A stretch of DNA of 46,454 bases, taken from JABWCE01 sp964617955 (GTDB taxonomy: Bacteria > Bacteroidota > Bacteroidia > NS11-12g > UBA9320). The position numbers and the translations under genes are program-made. The stretch lies in the NCBI GenBank assembly GCA_964617955.1, contig CAZTXB010000022.1:1-46454 (forward strand). Reading direction: 5' to 3'. Below, piece after piece: positions 23,742 through 31,875 of the stretch. The notes under the pieces are model-generated. The model saw only the letters and a list, made by a program, of their open reading frames with translations, did no database searches and was not told the origin of the DNA. Position 1 is the stretch's first letter. Each line of letters opens with the position of its first letter.

Positions 23742-23764
23742 CTCAAAAGGTTTCGCCTTTGAGA
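23742..23764. repeat. Hairpin after repeat copy 1
   Basis: CTCAAAAGG and CCTTTGAG flank a 5-base loop, with one bulged A. It lies 13 bases after repeat copy 1 and about 60 bases before the methyltransferase gene. It has no counterpart after copy 2. Confidence 0.4.
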
Positions 23765-23824
23765 GAAGATTAAAAACATAAATTGCGAATTTTGAGAAGC
23801 AATATTTAGGACAGAAAATACAGA

Positions 23825-25180
23825 ATGAGATTTATAGATTTATTCGCAGGACTTGGAGGCTTTCATAAAGCATTGCACGAACTTGGACACGAGTGTGTAT
23901 TTGCAAGTGAACTCGACCCTGTATTAAGAAATACCTACAAAAAGAATTGGGGTAAAGACATTAACATTCACGGAGATATTAGGAAAATTGTCAAAGACAA
24001 TATTGACTTAATTCCTGACCACAACATATTATGTGCAGGTTTCCCTTGTCAGCCATTTTCAAAAGCGGGTAAACAGCTTGGACGAGAGGACGACAGAGGA
24101 ACGCTTTTTGACGAAATTGTGAAAATTCTTGAAGCTCGAAAACCTAAATATTTCATCTTAGAGAATGTTCGATTCATTGCCAAGCACAATAACGAAGAAA
24201 CTTGGAAAGCAATGAAAGTTGAGTTTGAGAGACTAGGGTATCAAGTTGACTATAAAGACTATTCCCCTCACGACTTTGGTATTCCACAGCATAGACAAAG
24301 AATATTTATTGTTGGCTCATTAGGAATAAATGCACTCGACCATTTTGGTTTTGACAAGGTAGATAAATACAAAAAAAATGTTGTTGAACTTGAAAATTTC
24401 ATTGAGCAGAATCCAGTTAGTGCAAAACAACTACCTAAATCAAATCAAGATTGCATACGACTTTGGCAAGCCTTAATTGATGCTTTACCAAAAGAGGTAA
24501 AAATCCCAGGTTTTCCAATTTGGGGAATGGAATTCGGAGCAGACTATCCATTTGAAGAACAATATCCTCATTTACTTTCTGCAACAGAATTAGGCGAATA
24601 CAAAGGAAATTTTGGGATTTCATTAAAAGGAATGAACAAGGAAGAACAATTAGCAAATCTACCAAGCTACGCAAGAGTTGAAGATGAGTTTCCCGATTGG
24701 AAACAAAGATATATTAGGCAGAATCGACAATTTTACAGAGACAATAAGAAGTTCATAAAAGAAGAAGTTAAACAAATATCAAAGTTGCCTTCTCAAAGTT
24801 GGCAAAAGTTAGAATGGAATGTTGGAGACAGCGAACGAAAAATCAATAATTATCTCTTGCAATTCAGAGCATCAGGTATTAGAATTAAAAAACCTAACTT
24901 TTTCCCTTCTCTAGTTTGTACAAATACGCAAATTCCAATTATAGGTTGGGAAAACAGATACATTACAAAAAATGAAGGATTAAAACTTCAATCCTTAACA
25001 GGTTTAAAACTACCTGAAAACGATAATGCGGCTTTCAAAGCTTTAGGAAATGCTGTAAATGCCAAAATTGTAAAGCTAATTGCTACTCAGCTTTTGGTTG
25101 AAGAAAAGAAACTAAATGGAGTTGCTAAGCAACTCCAATCGTCTAATTCATATTCCAAATCCTATGAGCCAGCAAAGTAA
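23825..25180 (+). CDS. DNA (cytosine-5-)-methyltransferase
   Basis: A 451-residue C5 methyltransferase with the canonical order of motifs: I DLFAGLGGFHKAL near the N-terminus (AdoMet), IV AGFPCQPFSKAG (catalytic Cys), VI ENVRF, VIII GIPQHRQRIFIVG, a target-recognition region of about 200 residues, and X ALGNAVNAKIV. It modifies cytosine at an unknown site, presumably protecting self DNA from the linked nuclease. Its last 17 bases overlap the MORC-like ATPase gene, so it is the first gene of a tightly packed operon. Confidence 0.95.
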   Translation: MRFIDLFAGLGGFHKALHELGHECVFASELDPVLRNTYKKNWGKDINIHGDIRKIVKDNIDLIPDHNILCAGFPCQPFSKAGKQLGREDDRGTLFDEIVKILEARKPKYFILENVRFIAKHNNEETWKAMKVEFERLGYQVDYKDYSPHDFGIPQHRQRIFIVGSLGINALDHFGFDKVDKYKKNVVELENFIEQNPVSAKQLPKSNQDCIRLWQALIDALPKEVKIPGFPIWGMEFGADYPFEEQYPHLLSATELGEYKGNFGISLKGMNKEEQLANLPSYARVEDEFPDWKQRYIRQNRQFYRDNKKFIKEEVKQISKLPSQSWQKLEWNVGDSERKINNYLLQFRASGIRIKKPNFFPSLVCTNTQIPIIGWENRYITKNEGLKLQSLTGLKLPENDNAAFKALGNAVNAKIVKLIATQLLVEEKKLNGVAKQLQSSNSYSKSYEPAK

Positions 25181-26699
25181 AGTTAGTATTCGTCCCCAAG
25201 TTACCATGCTCTCTATTCTTAAGCATATAGAATATGAAACTTGGTTTGCATTGGCTGAATTCATTGATAACGCAATTGATAGCTACTTAAAAAATATAGA
25301 ACTGTTAAAAGAAGTTGAAGGAGATGATTTTGTTCTTGAAGTAAAAGTTGAAATAAACGAACCTGAAAATAAAATCACCATTAGAGATAATGCAGGGGGA
25401 ATTGGAGAGGTTGATTATTCAAGAGCATTTCGAGCTGCGGAAGTTCCACCTGATAATTCAGGACTTTCAGAGTTTGGAATGGGTATGAAATCAGCAGCTT
25501 GTTGGTTTGCAGACAATTGGTGTGTTACATCCACCGCATTAGGTGAAACTGAAATTAAGAAAGTTTCTTTCGATATGAAAATGATTTTTGAGGACAAGTT
25601 AGAGGAGTTGGATGTCGAAATAAAGTCTTGTGATAAAAACCATCATTTCACAATCGTAGAATTGTTTGATGTAAATAGAATGCCGAGAAGAAAAGGTGTA
25701 GGGAAAGTTAAAGACCATTTACGAAGTATTTACAGAGAATTTATCCGTAAAGGCGTTTTAAAGCTAACCTTGAACAATGAAGAATTAAAATTTGAAGACC
25801 CTAAAATCCTGAATGTTCCTCAATATGACAAACCAGACGATGACCCTATTCTGTGGCGAAAGGAAATTGACTTTGAATTGGAAGAAGGTCTAAATGTCCA
25901 CGGTTTTGTAGCAATTCGAGAGAAAGCTTCTACATCAGAAGCAGGTTTTGCACTATTTCGCAGAGGAAGGGTTATTGAAGGAAGTTTCGACAGTGGTTTT
26001 AGACCTGATTTCATTTTCGGAGCTCCAAACAGCTATCGCTATCAAAGAGTTTTTGGAGAACTTCACTTAGACGGATTCAGTGTAAATTTCACCAAAAAAG
26101 GAATTCAGTGGGATGAAAACCTAGAGATTTTCTTGAGACTACTTAAAGATGATATTAGCTCTAAAGACTTCCCATTACTACAACAAGCAGAACAGTATCG
26201 AGTAAGAGCGACTGAAAAAGAATATAAAGCAGCTGTAAAAGCTCTTGATGAAACCGTAAATGACTTTCAGAAGAAAGCACCGCTAGCAGTTACCGAGGTA
26301 GTTAATTCAATATCTGAAGCAGAAACCGAAGAAAAGGTAGAACTAACCAAAACTGAAAAAACACTTCATAGAGAATTTGACATACGATTTAATAAAGTTG
26401 ATTGGAAAGTGTCAATTGAACTTTCTTATGACCCTTCGCTTGAAGAGTTAATTGAAGTTGGCGATAGTTTTATTAAAGAAAAAGTAAACAATTCATCTAT
26501 TAGGCAAATTGGAATAAGACTTTCTTTAACACATCCTTTTATGGTTGAGTTTGCAGGAGCCGATACTAACAAAATTGAGCCTGTTCTCAGAATTGCGGCA
26601 GCTTTAGGACTTTCTGAAATCATTGCAAAGGACAGTTACAAAAATCAAGGAGAAGTTCGGAGAAATTTTAATGAGTTAATATCCAATCTTTCAAAATAA
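25164..26699 (+). CDS. MORC-like GHKL ATPase of a restriction-modification-type operon
   Basis: About 511 residues from ATG at 25164; an in-frame start 48 bases earlier lies deeper in the methyltransferase gene and is less likely. The GHKL ATP-binding fold is clear: N-box EFIDNAID (32-39), G1 box DNAGGI (75-80), and G2 box FGMGMKSA (104-111). An S5-like second domain follows (about 220-330, FALFRRGRVI, then FTKKGIQW). A charged helical region is seen around 355-410. This is the pattern of bacterial MORC/MutL-like ATPases found in restriction-modification operons; dimer closure on DNA driven by ATP is expected. It lies 7 bases before the Z1 gene. Confidence 0.85.
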   Translation: MSQQSKVSIRPQVTMLSILKHIEYETWFALAEFIDNAIDSYLKNIELLKEVEGDDFVLEVKVEINEPENKITIRDNAGGIGEVDYSRAFRAAEVPPDNSGLSEFGMGMKSAACWFADNWCVTSTALGETEIKKVSFDMKMIFEDKLEELDVEIKSCDKNHHFTIVELFDVNRMPRRKGVGKVKDHLRSIYREFIRKGVLKLTLNNEELKFEDPKILNVPQYDKPDDDPILWRKEIDFELEEGLNVHGFVAIREKASTSEAGFALFRRGRVIEGSFDSGFRPDFIFGAPNSYRYQRVFGELHLDGFSVNFTKKGIQWDENLEIFLRLLKDDISSKDFPLLQQAEQYRVRATEKEYKAAVKALDETVNDFQKKAPLAVTEVVNSISEAETEEKVELTKTEKTLHREFDIRFNKVDWKVSIELSYDPSLEELIEVGDSFIKEKVNNSSIRQIGIRLSLTHPFMVEFAGADTNKIEPVLRIAAALGLSEIIAKDSYKNQGEVRRNFNELISNLSK

Positions 26700-26706
26700 T
26701 ACAGAT

Positions 26707-28944
26707 ATGACAGAAATAATCGAAATACAGAATCAAAACCAATATGGAGATTGGCAACCATTTGTAGGTGATGAAACTACTGAACTTTTGCGAAGTAAGG
26801 GTTTTACTAATTCTGACAGAAGTTTAAACCAAAGTGGTGAAAGAATATTGGATGAAACATACCGAATTATGCAGGTTTGTGGTAATCCAAATGAACAAAC
26901 CAATAATGAAACAGGTATTGTAATTGGCTATGTCCAAAGTGGAAAAACCCTTTCTTTTACTACTTTGACTGCATTGGCTAGAGATAACAACTATCAGATT
27001 GTAATTGTAATTGCTGGTGTTTCAACTAATCTTGTTAATCAGTCAACACAGCGGTTAGCGGTCGATTTAAGATTAAACACTCGCTTTGATAGAAAATGGA
27101 CATTACTCCAGAACCCAAACAGCAACCAAGAAACTGAAACAATTGAAACAACACTTGCCCAATGGGCTGACCCAACTTTTCCAAAAGAAAGATGTAGAAC
27201 ATTGCTTATTACAGTAATGAAAAATACATCTCACTTGAACAATTTGGTAAATATAATTGCGGGTCAAGACCTTACAGGAGTACCAACTTTGATAATTGAT
27301 GATGAGGGAGACCAAGCAAGTCTAAACACTAGAGCAAGATGGGCAGCTCGACAAAATCTCGATATAGAAAGTTTAACTGAAAATCAAGTTTCAACTATTT
27401 ACAGAAGAATTAACGCACTTCGCAATGTTTTCCCACATCACACATTTTTACAATACACCGCTACACCACAGGCAAATCTATTCATAAATATAATGGATAG
27501 ACTTTCGCCTAATTTCATAAAACTTTTAACTCCCGGACCTGATTACACGGGCGGAATTGATTTTTTTAGAAATAATCCAAATCTTATTTCTGAGATACCA
27601 CCAAATGAAATTCCTACTTCAACCAATCCGCTTTTTGAAATCCCTGAGAGTTTAAAAAGTGCATTGCGGGTTTTCTTTTTAGGTGTGGTCGCAGGAGAAA
27701 TGCAAAACAATCACAGGAACAGAACAATGCTTGTACATCCTTCAAGATTACAAGGAGACCACAATGAATTTATAAATTGGATAAGAAATACTTGTAATAG
27801 TTGGCAAAGGTTACTTTCAGGTAGTGATGACGAAGACAGAAGAGAACTAATTGACGAGTTCAGAACTTCATATAATCAATTACAAATGACCGTATCTGAT
27901 TTGCCTAGTTTTAAAACGCTAACAGGACATGATTTAATTCACGCATTACGCTACACCCAAATTGTTGAAGTCAATTCTCGAAATGGAGCAACTCCGCAAA
28001 TTCCTTGGAATGATTTTTACTCTTGGATATTAGTAGGCGGTCAATCAATGGATAGAGGATTTACAGTTGAAGGTTTGACCGTAACTTATATGCCGAGAAA
28101 TATTGGTACAGGAAACGTTGATACAATTCAGCAGAGAGCAAGATTTTTTGGCTATAAAAGAGGGTATTTAGGCTATTGTCGAGTTTTCTTAGACCAAGTA
28201 ACTATTGATGCTTACAATTTTATTGTAGAACACGAAGAAGATGTTAGAAATAGGCTTTTAGAATTCCATTTGAATGATAAACACCTAAACGATTTAGACA
28301 GAGTGGCAGTGCTTAATCAAATGTTAAACCTAACTAGACGAAACATCATCTATGACGATTTAGATAGAGATACTTTTGGCAATGATTGGTTTAGAATTAA
28401 CGCACCACACGACACAGATGAATTGATAGAAGCCAATAGATATGCCCTTTTGGCTTTCCTACATTCAAGAGCAGGTTTGTTTAACCAAGATGAGGGACAT
28501 CCTAATAGAACTGAAGAACAAAAACATTTAGTTGCGAGAATTACGAATCAAGAATGTTTAGATCATTTGCTTAACAATCTTCGTTATACAAGAGAAAGCG
28601 ATTCTGCAACATACTCAAGCCTCAGAGGGATTTTAAAAGGATATATTGAGGAACATTCAGACGAAGAATGTTTGGTTTACTTGATGAGTACAAATTCCTA
28701 TGATAATTGGACACCAAGAACTCGTAGATTAAATCGAAATGATGAAATACAACAGCTATTTCAAGGTCGTAACCCGAGAACAGGAGAAGTAATTTACCCA
28801 GGTGATTCAGAAATTAAGGATGAAAATATTTTGACAATTCAAATTCACCTTTTGAATTTGAGAGATACCGATTTTCAAAACGTGCCAACCCTAGCAATTT
28901 GGATTCCTGAACATATGGGGGCTGATTTAATAAGGCAAGTATGA
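26707..28944 (+). CDS. Z1 domain-containing superfamily II helicase-like protein
   Basis: A 745-residue protein with a P-loop GYVQSGKT (about 74-81), Walker B LIIDDEGDQAS near 195-205, and motif III-like QYTATPQANLFI near 245-260. Helicase-type motifs V/VI follow: GGQSMDRGFTVEGLTV near 440-455 and DTIQQRARFFGYKRGY near 470-485. The Z1 family is known from conflict-system operons next to MORC-like ATPases and nucleases. It probably translocates on or remodels DNA for the nuclease. The start overlaps nothing, but the stop overlaps the next ATG as ATGA, so translation is coupled. Confidence 0.9.
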   Translation: MTEIIEIQNQNQYGDWQPFVGDETTELLRSKGFTNSDRSLNQSGERILDETYRIMQVCGNPNEQTNNETGIVIGYVQSGKTLSFTTLTALARDNNYQIVIVIAGVSTNLVNQSTQRLAVDLRLNTRFDRKWTLLQNPNSNQETETIETTLAQWADPTFPKERCRTLLITVMKNTSHLNNLVNIIAGQDLTGVPTLIIDDEGDQASLNTRARWAARQNLDIESLTENQVSTIYRRINALRNVFPHHTFLQYTATPQANLFINIMDRLSPNFIKLLTPGPDYTGGIDFFRNNPNLISEIPPNEIPTSTNPLFEIPESLKSALRVFFLGVVAGEMQNNHRNRTMLVHPSRLQGDHNEFINWIRNTCNSWQRLLSGSDDEDRRELIDEFRTSYNQLQMTVSDLPSFKTLTGHDLIHALRYTQIVEVNSRNGATPQIPWNDFYSWILVGGQSMDRGFTVEGLTVTYMPRNIGTGNVDTIQQRARFFGYKRGYLGYCRVFLDQVTIDAYNFIVEHEEDVRNRLLEFHLNDKHLNDLDRVAVLNQMLNLTRRNIIYDDLDRDTFGNDWFRINAPHDTDELIEANRYALLAFLHSRAGLFNQDEGHPNRTEEQKHLVARITNQECLDHLLNNLRYTRESDSATYSSLRGILKGYIEEHSDEECLVYLMSTNSYDNWTPRTRRLNRNDEIQQLFQGRNPRTGEVIYPGDSEIKDENILTIQIHLLNLRDTDFQNVPTLAIWIPEHMGADLIRQV

Positions 28945-29921
28945 ATTTAATTGACCTATACGACTCTTTAAGTTTGCCTGAAAATGATGGCAAGGTTTTC
29001 AATGCAATTCCAATCCCCGAATACCCAAATTTTCGCGTTGCAATTGACTTTGAAGGAAATGCAGTTTTATTACTTTCTGTATCAAAGAGAATTAAGGACT
29101 TAAGTCTCAAGAATTTTCGCCTTAAATATTTGCAACTTGAACAAAATCTTGAATGTAAAATTTATGAGAATGACTCCTTTAAACTTCAAACATTTACTGT
29201 AATTACATTCCGTTGCAGCGACAGAAATTTACAAGAATACTTTCTGAGAATATCTGAATCTCTTGTAAAAAAAGTTGGCCAGAACCCAACTCAACAACAA
29301 GTAATTAACTCACTCAAAAAGTTTGTTGAAGTATTTAAAACTTTGACTGATTCTCCAACAAATACAGTAAATGGACTTTGGGCAGAGTTATTTTTTATTG
29401 AAAACTCAAGCAAACCAAAGGAACTCATAAATTATTGGCATAATCTACCAGAGGAGAAATTTGATTTTAACGCAGGAACAGAAAGAATTGAAGTTAAAAG
29501 CAGTTCAAACTTTGAGAGAAGACATATTTTCTCAGCCGAACAGTTAAACCCACCGTCTGACACACAAGTTTTAATTGCTTCGGTTTTTTTAAAACAACAC
29601 AATTCAGGGAATAGCATTGAGTACTTAATTGATAGAATTTCTGAGAAGATTGATTACGATTTTGAGACAGTTGAAAAGCTAAACACAATAGTTTTTAGAA
29701 CGCTTGGAATTTCTTTGGAACATTCCATTGGTGTAAAATTTGATTATGACATTGCTCAACAGTCATTACGTTTTTACAGACATCAGGACATTGACAAAAT
29801 AGAGGAAGTTCATATTCCAAACAATGTGTCTGAAGTGAAATATAAATCAGACTTGACAAGCATCAAACCAATAGAATTAAATAAACTAAAAGAAAGAAAA
29901 GGGCTATTCAATTCTATATAA
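28941..29921 (+). CDS. PD-(D/E)XK motif nuclease (DUF4420-like)
   Basis: A 326-residue protein with a nuclease core in its middle: an acidic helix GLWAELFFIE, then FDFNAGTERIEVKSSS near 173-188, which supplies Asp and Glu-x-Lys. This matches the PD-(D/E)XK family that accompanies Z1 proteins. It is the likely cutting subunit of the operon. A conserved N-terminal region (about 25-100) and C-terminal region (200-326) have no recognised function. It is the last of four genes joined by short gaps or overlaps. Confidence 0.85.
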   Translation: MNLIDLYDSLSLPENDGKVFNAIPIPEYPNFRVAIDFEGNAVLLLSVSKRIKDLSLKNFRLKYLQLEQNLECKIYENDSFKLQTFTVITFRCSDRNLQEYFLRISESLVKKVGQNPTQQQVINSLKKFVEVFKTLTDSPTNTVNGLWAELFFIENSSKPKELINYWHNLPEEKFDFNAGTERIEVKSSSNFERRHIFSAEQLNPPSDTQVLIASVFLKQHNSGNSIEYLIDRISEKIDYDFETVEKLNTIVFRTLGISLEHSIGVKFDYDIAQQSLRFYRHQDIDKIEEVHIPNNVSEVKYKSDLTSIKPIELNKLKERKGLFNSI

Positions 29922-30081
29922 CAAAATATGACTTGTACTACTCCCCAAAAAAACACACCAAAGCTACAGCCAAAGCTTTGTCAAAGAGCTTGTAAAGCCG
30001 ACCTACAAAAAAAGAAATTTTAAAAAAGGCCCTTCCGCACGACAAAAAGACAAATGAGGGTAAGTAAAACAGGTCATACAA

Positions 30082-30107
30082 ACCACGACAGACAAAGTAG
30101 TCGTGGT
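30082..30107. repeat. Perfect 8-bp stem-loop
   Basis: ACCACGAC and GTCGTGGT are exact complements around a 10-base loop. It lies about 160 bases downstream of the nuclease stop and could end or stabilise the operon transcript. It lacks a T-tract. Confidence 0.5.
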
Positions 30108-30121
30108 GGTATTACGTGTTT

Positions 30122-30195
30122 GGCAAAAGTTGCGGTTCAGTGCTCTGCAGACACTCCCGATAGTTATCGGGATGGTGAAAATCGCCACCTTTGCC
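30122..30195. repeat. 74-base imperfect hairpin with branched interior
   Basis: The outer 16-base arms (30122-30137 and 30180-30195) pair at 13 of 16 positions. Inside sit a short AGTG/CACT hairpin (30139-30155) and a perfect palindrome TCCCGATAGTTATCGGGA (30155-30172). The whole can fold as a three-way junction. It precedes an antitoxin cassette. It could be a remnant of a mobile or REP-like element or of a recombination site. Confidence 0.5.
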
Positions 30196-30264
30196 TAGAC
30201 CGAAAACGTTAGCAGAAATGCAACGAAAATTCTCGGTCACAGATCACATTAATAAAATAAACTT

Positions 30265-30272
30265 TAAATTTG
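30265..30272 (+). promoter_or_regulatory. Bacteroidota -7 element for the second MntA gene
   Basis: TAAATTTG matches TAnnTTTG, 17 bases before the ATG at 30290. It supports this start over a longer in-frame alternative. Confidence 0.5.
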
Positions 30273-30289
30273 ACGGAATATTAAAATTA

Positions 30290-30589
30290 ATGAACAGGCT
30301 TGAATTACATAAAGCAGATATCGTAAAGCTCTGTGAAACACACAAGGTTAAAAGCTTGTATGCCTTTGGTTCGGTATTGACAAAAAATTTTAACTCCAAA
30401 AGTGATATTGATCTTGTTGTAGATTTTGCAAATGTTGAGATTGAAGATTATGCCGACATTTACTTTGATTTTAAATTTTCTTTACAAGACATCCTTAAAA
30501 GACCAATTGACCTTTTAGAAGAAAAAGCAATAAAAAATCCATATTTTAGGGAATCCCTTAACCGACAGCGACAACTTGTTTATGGATAA
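30290..30589 (+). CDS. MntA-family nucleotidyltransferase antitoxin (second copy)
   Basis: A 99-residue minimal nucleotidyltransferase with YAFGSVL (Gly27, Ser28) and SDIDLVVDF (Asp39 and Asp41). A longer frame exists from 30191, but the family normally begins near MNRLELHKADIVKLC and the promoter element lies inside the extension. It overlaps the HepT remnant by 8 bases, as in intact pairs. The antitoxin looks complete although its toxin is broken. It is not a close copy of the MntA at 12754. Confidence 0.82.
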   Translation: MNRLELHKADIVKLCETHKVKSLYAFGSVLTKNFNSKSDIDLVVDFANVEIEDYADIYFDFKFSLQDILKRPIDLLEEKAIKNPYFRESLNRQRQLVYG

Positions 30590-30851
30590 TGAGATCAAAT
30601 CTTGGCTTTTTGACATTTTGAACGCTATTTTAGAAATTGAGAGCTTCTTTGTTGACAGACCAAAGGAATTCCTTCAATATCAAGTGGACATTAGAACAAA
30701 ACGAGCAGTCGAAAGAAATATTGAAATAATTGGAGAGGCCATCGCCTTTATCAGGCCTACAAGCCTATCATTCCAATGGGTACCTACAAGACCGAATAAG
30801 AGAAACGGGACTTATGCAGCTAATAGGACTCACTCCTGCAAAACGTTTTAG
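30582..30851 (+). pseudogene. Truncated HepT-like toxin
   Basis: The first 54 or so residues are a good HepT N-terminus (MDNEIKSWLFDILNAILEIE, then VERNIEIIGEAIAFI). After about 30750 the frame loses all resemblance, and the catalytic R-x4-H-x-Y motif is absent. The remaining reading frame is unrelated sequence ending at 30851. The break is a replacement of the 3' half rather than a point mutation: no frame downstream restores the motif. It should be inactive. Confidence 0.75.
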
Positions 30852-30999
30852 GTCACCCGTTTCCTTTTCGGAAAGTGATTACTTTTTATCCTATTGCGAA
30901 CTAAAGGTAAAACGTTATAGCCAAACCCCCTCAGCGGACAAATTTTTCCAAACTAAAGGATCAATGGATTGGTATTTTTATAAACCAAAAACTTTTTCA

Positions 31000-31007
31000 T
31001 ATCTTTG
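31000..31007 (+). promoter_or_regulatory. Bacteroidota -7 element for the VapB/VapC-type pair
   Basis: TATCTTTG matches TAnnTTTG, 9 bases before the ATG at 31017. A TTG alternative start is formed by the last three bases of this element and was rejected. Confidence 0.5.
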
Positions 31008-31016
31008 ACCGAAGAT

Positions 31017-31256
31017 ATGAGTTACGCTGACAAACATATAGTAGAAACTTATTCAGGACTTTTTGAAGGACTAAGCTCAGACAATAAATTGGAGCTTATC
31101 GAAACCCTTTCAAAGTCATTAAAGTCTAAGGACAAGTCTAAAGAGGAAAGTTTTTATAAGTCTTTTGGTGCTTGGATCTCGGACAAATCTGCAGAGGAAA
31201 TAATCGCTGATATTAGGTCAAGTAGAAGATTTCGTAAGAAGGATATAAAATTCTGA
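31017..31256 (+). CDS. Antitoxin of a PIN-domain toxin pair (VapB-like)
   Basis: A 79-residue charged, mostly helical protein (LSSDNKLELIETLSKSLKSK in its first half, then FGAWISDKSAEEIIADIRSS). No DNA-binding fold can be named with certainty; the C-terminal IIADIRSSRRFRKKDIKF is the kind of segment that inserts into PIN toxins. Identification rests mainly on position: its stop shares one base with the ATG of the PIN gene. Confidence 0.75.
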   Translation: MSYADKHIVETYSGLFEGLSSDNKLELIETLSKSLKSKDKSKEESFYKSFGAWISDKSAEEIIADIRSSRRFRKKDIKF

Positions 31257-31675
31257 TGAAGTATTTGCTCGATACCAGTACTTGTGTATTCTATCTTCGA
31301 GGCAAATTAAAGCTTAATGAATACATCAAAGAAAAGGGCCGAGAAAATTGTTACATTTCTGAAATCACAATCATCGAACTACGCTACGGTGCTGAAAATA
31401 GTGACAATCCCACAGAATCGCATAAAGCAGTAGACGACTTTCTAAATGGACTCTCAATCATTCCAATCTTTGGTTCTATTAGAAGGTATGCAACGGAGAA
31501 AGTCAGACTTCGGAAATTAGGAAAACTAATTCATGACGAATTTGACTTACTAATTGGAGCTACCGCAATTGAGAATGAATTGATATTAGTTACTGATAAT
31601 ATTAAAGACTTTCAAAGATTAGAAGGAATTAAACTTGAGAATTGGTTTAGAAGGAAAAAGCAACGAGAGGAATAA
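31256..31675 (+). CDS. VapC-type PIN-domain ribonuclease toxin
   Basis: A 139-residue PIN protein with the acidic residues expected for the metal site: Asp6 in YLLDTSTCVFYLRG, Glu41 in EITIIELRYGAE, Asp97 in FDLLIGATAI, and Asp114 in LVTDNIKDF. Relatives cut tRNA or rRNA. It overlaps the antitoxin gene by one base. The stop is 12 bases before repeat copy 2. Confidence 0.92.
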   Translation: MKYLLDTSTCVFYLRGKLKLNEYIKEKGRENCYISEITIIELRYGAENSDNPTESHKAVDDFLNGLSIIPIFGSIRRYATEKVRLRKLGKLIHDEFDLLIGATAIENELILVTDNIKDFQRLEGIKLENWFRRKKQREE

Positions 31676-31687
31676 AGGGCTACTGCT

Positions 31688-31852
31688 AACATATAAGGAT
31701 TAAACGCAGCTCCGCCCCTTCGCGGAGGTTCGATTTAATCTTGTGTTGAAAGCTGCAGAAGGTAGGCTACCGGGATGCATTTTGTGGCCATATAGGGATT
31801 TAATCCGCCGAAGGCGGATGGCCTTACTTCAGGATATTATTTTGCGCTGGTT
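31688..31852. repeat. 165-bp structured direct repeat, copy 2
   Basis: Same orientation and length as copy 1 at 23564-23728. The CTCCGC/GCGGAG stem is fully paired here where copy 1 has a G-T pair, and ATCCGCC/GGCGGAT is unchanged while its loop differs (GAA for TAA), which suggests the structure is kept. It occupies the gap between convergent VapC-type and folB genes. Confidence 0.85.
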
Positions 31853-31875
31853 AACATAAGCACGCCCCATCCCTC

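Larger units (their letters stand above)
29922..30289. other. 368-base gene-free region with strong secondary structure
   Basis: It separates the nuclease gene from the next toxin-antitoxin genes. It contains a perfect stem at 30082-30107, a 74-base imperfect hairpin at 30122-30195 and a TAAATTTG promoter element at 30265-30272. An open frame in front of the antitoxin domain runs through part of the structure and was not accepted as coding. Confidence 0.6.

Noticed and set aside
30191..30289. N-terminal extension of the second MntA protein
   Set aside because: The extension starts within the branched hairpin region and contains the promoter element; the domain begins at 30290.
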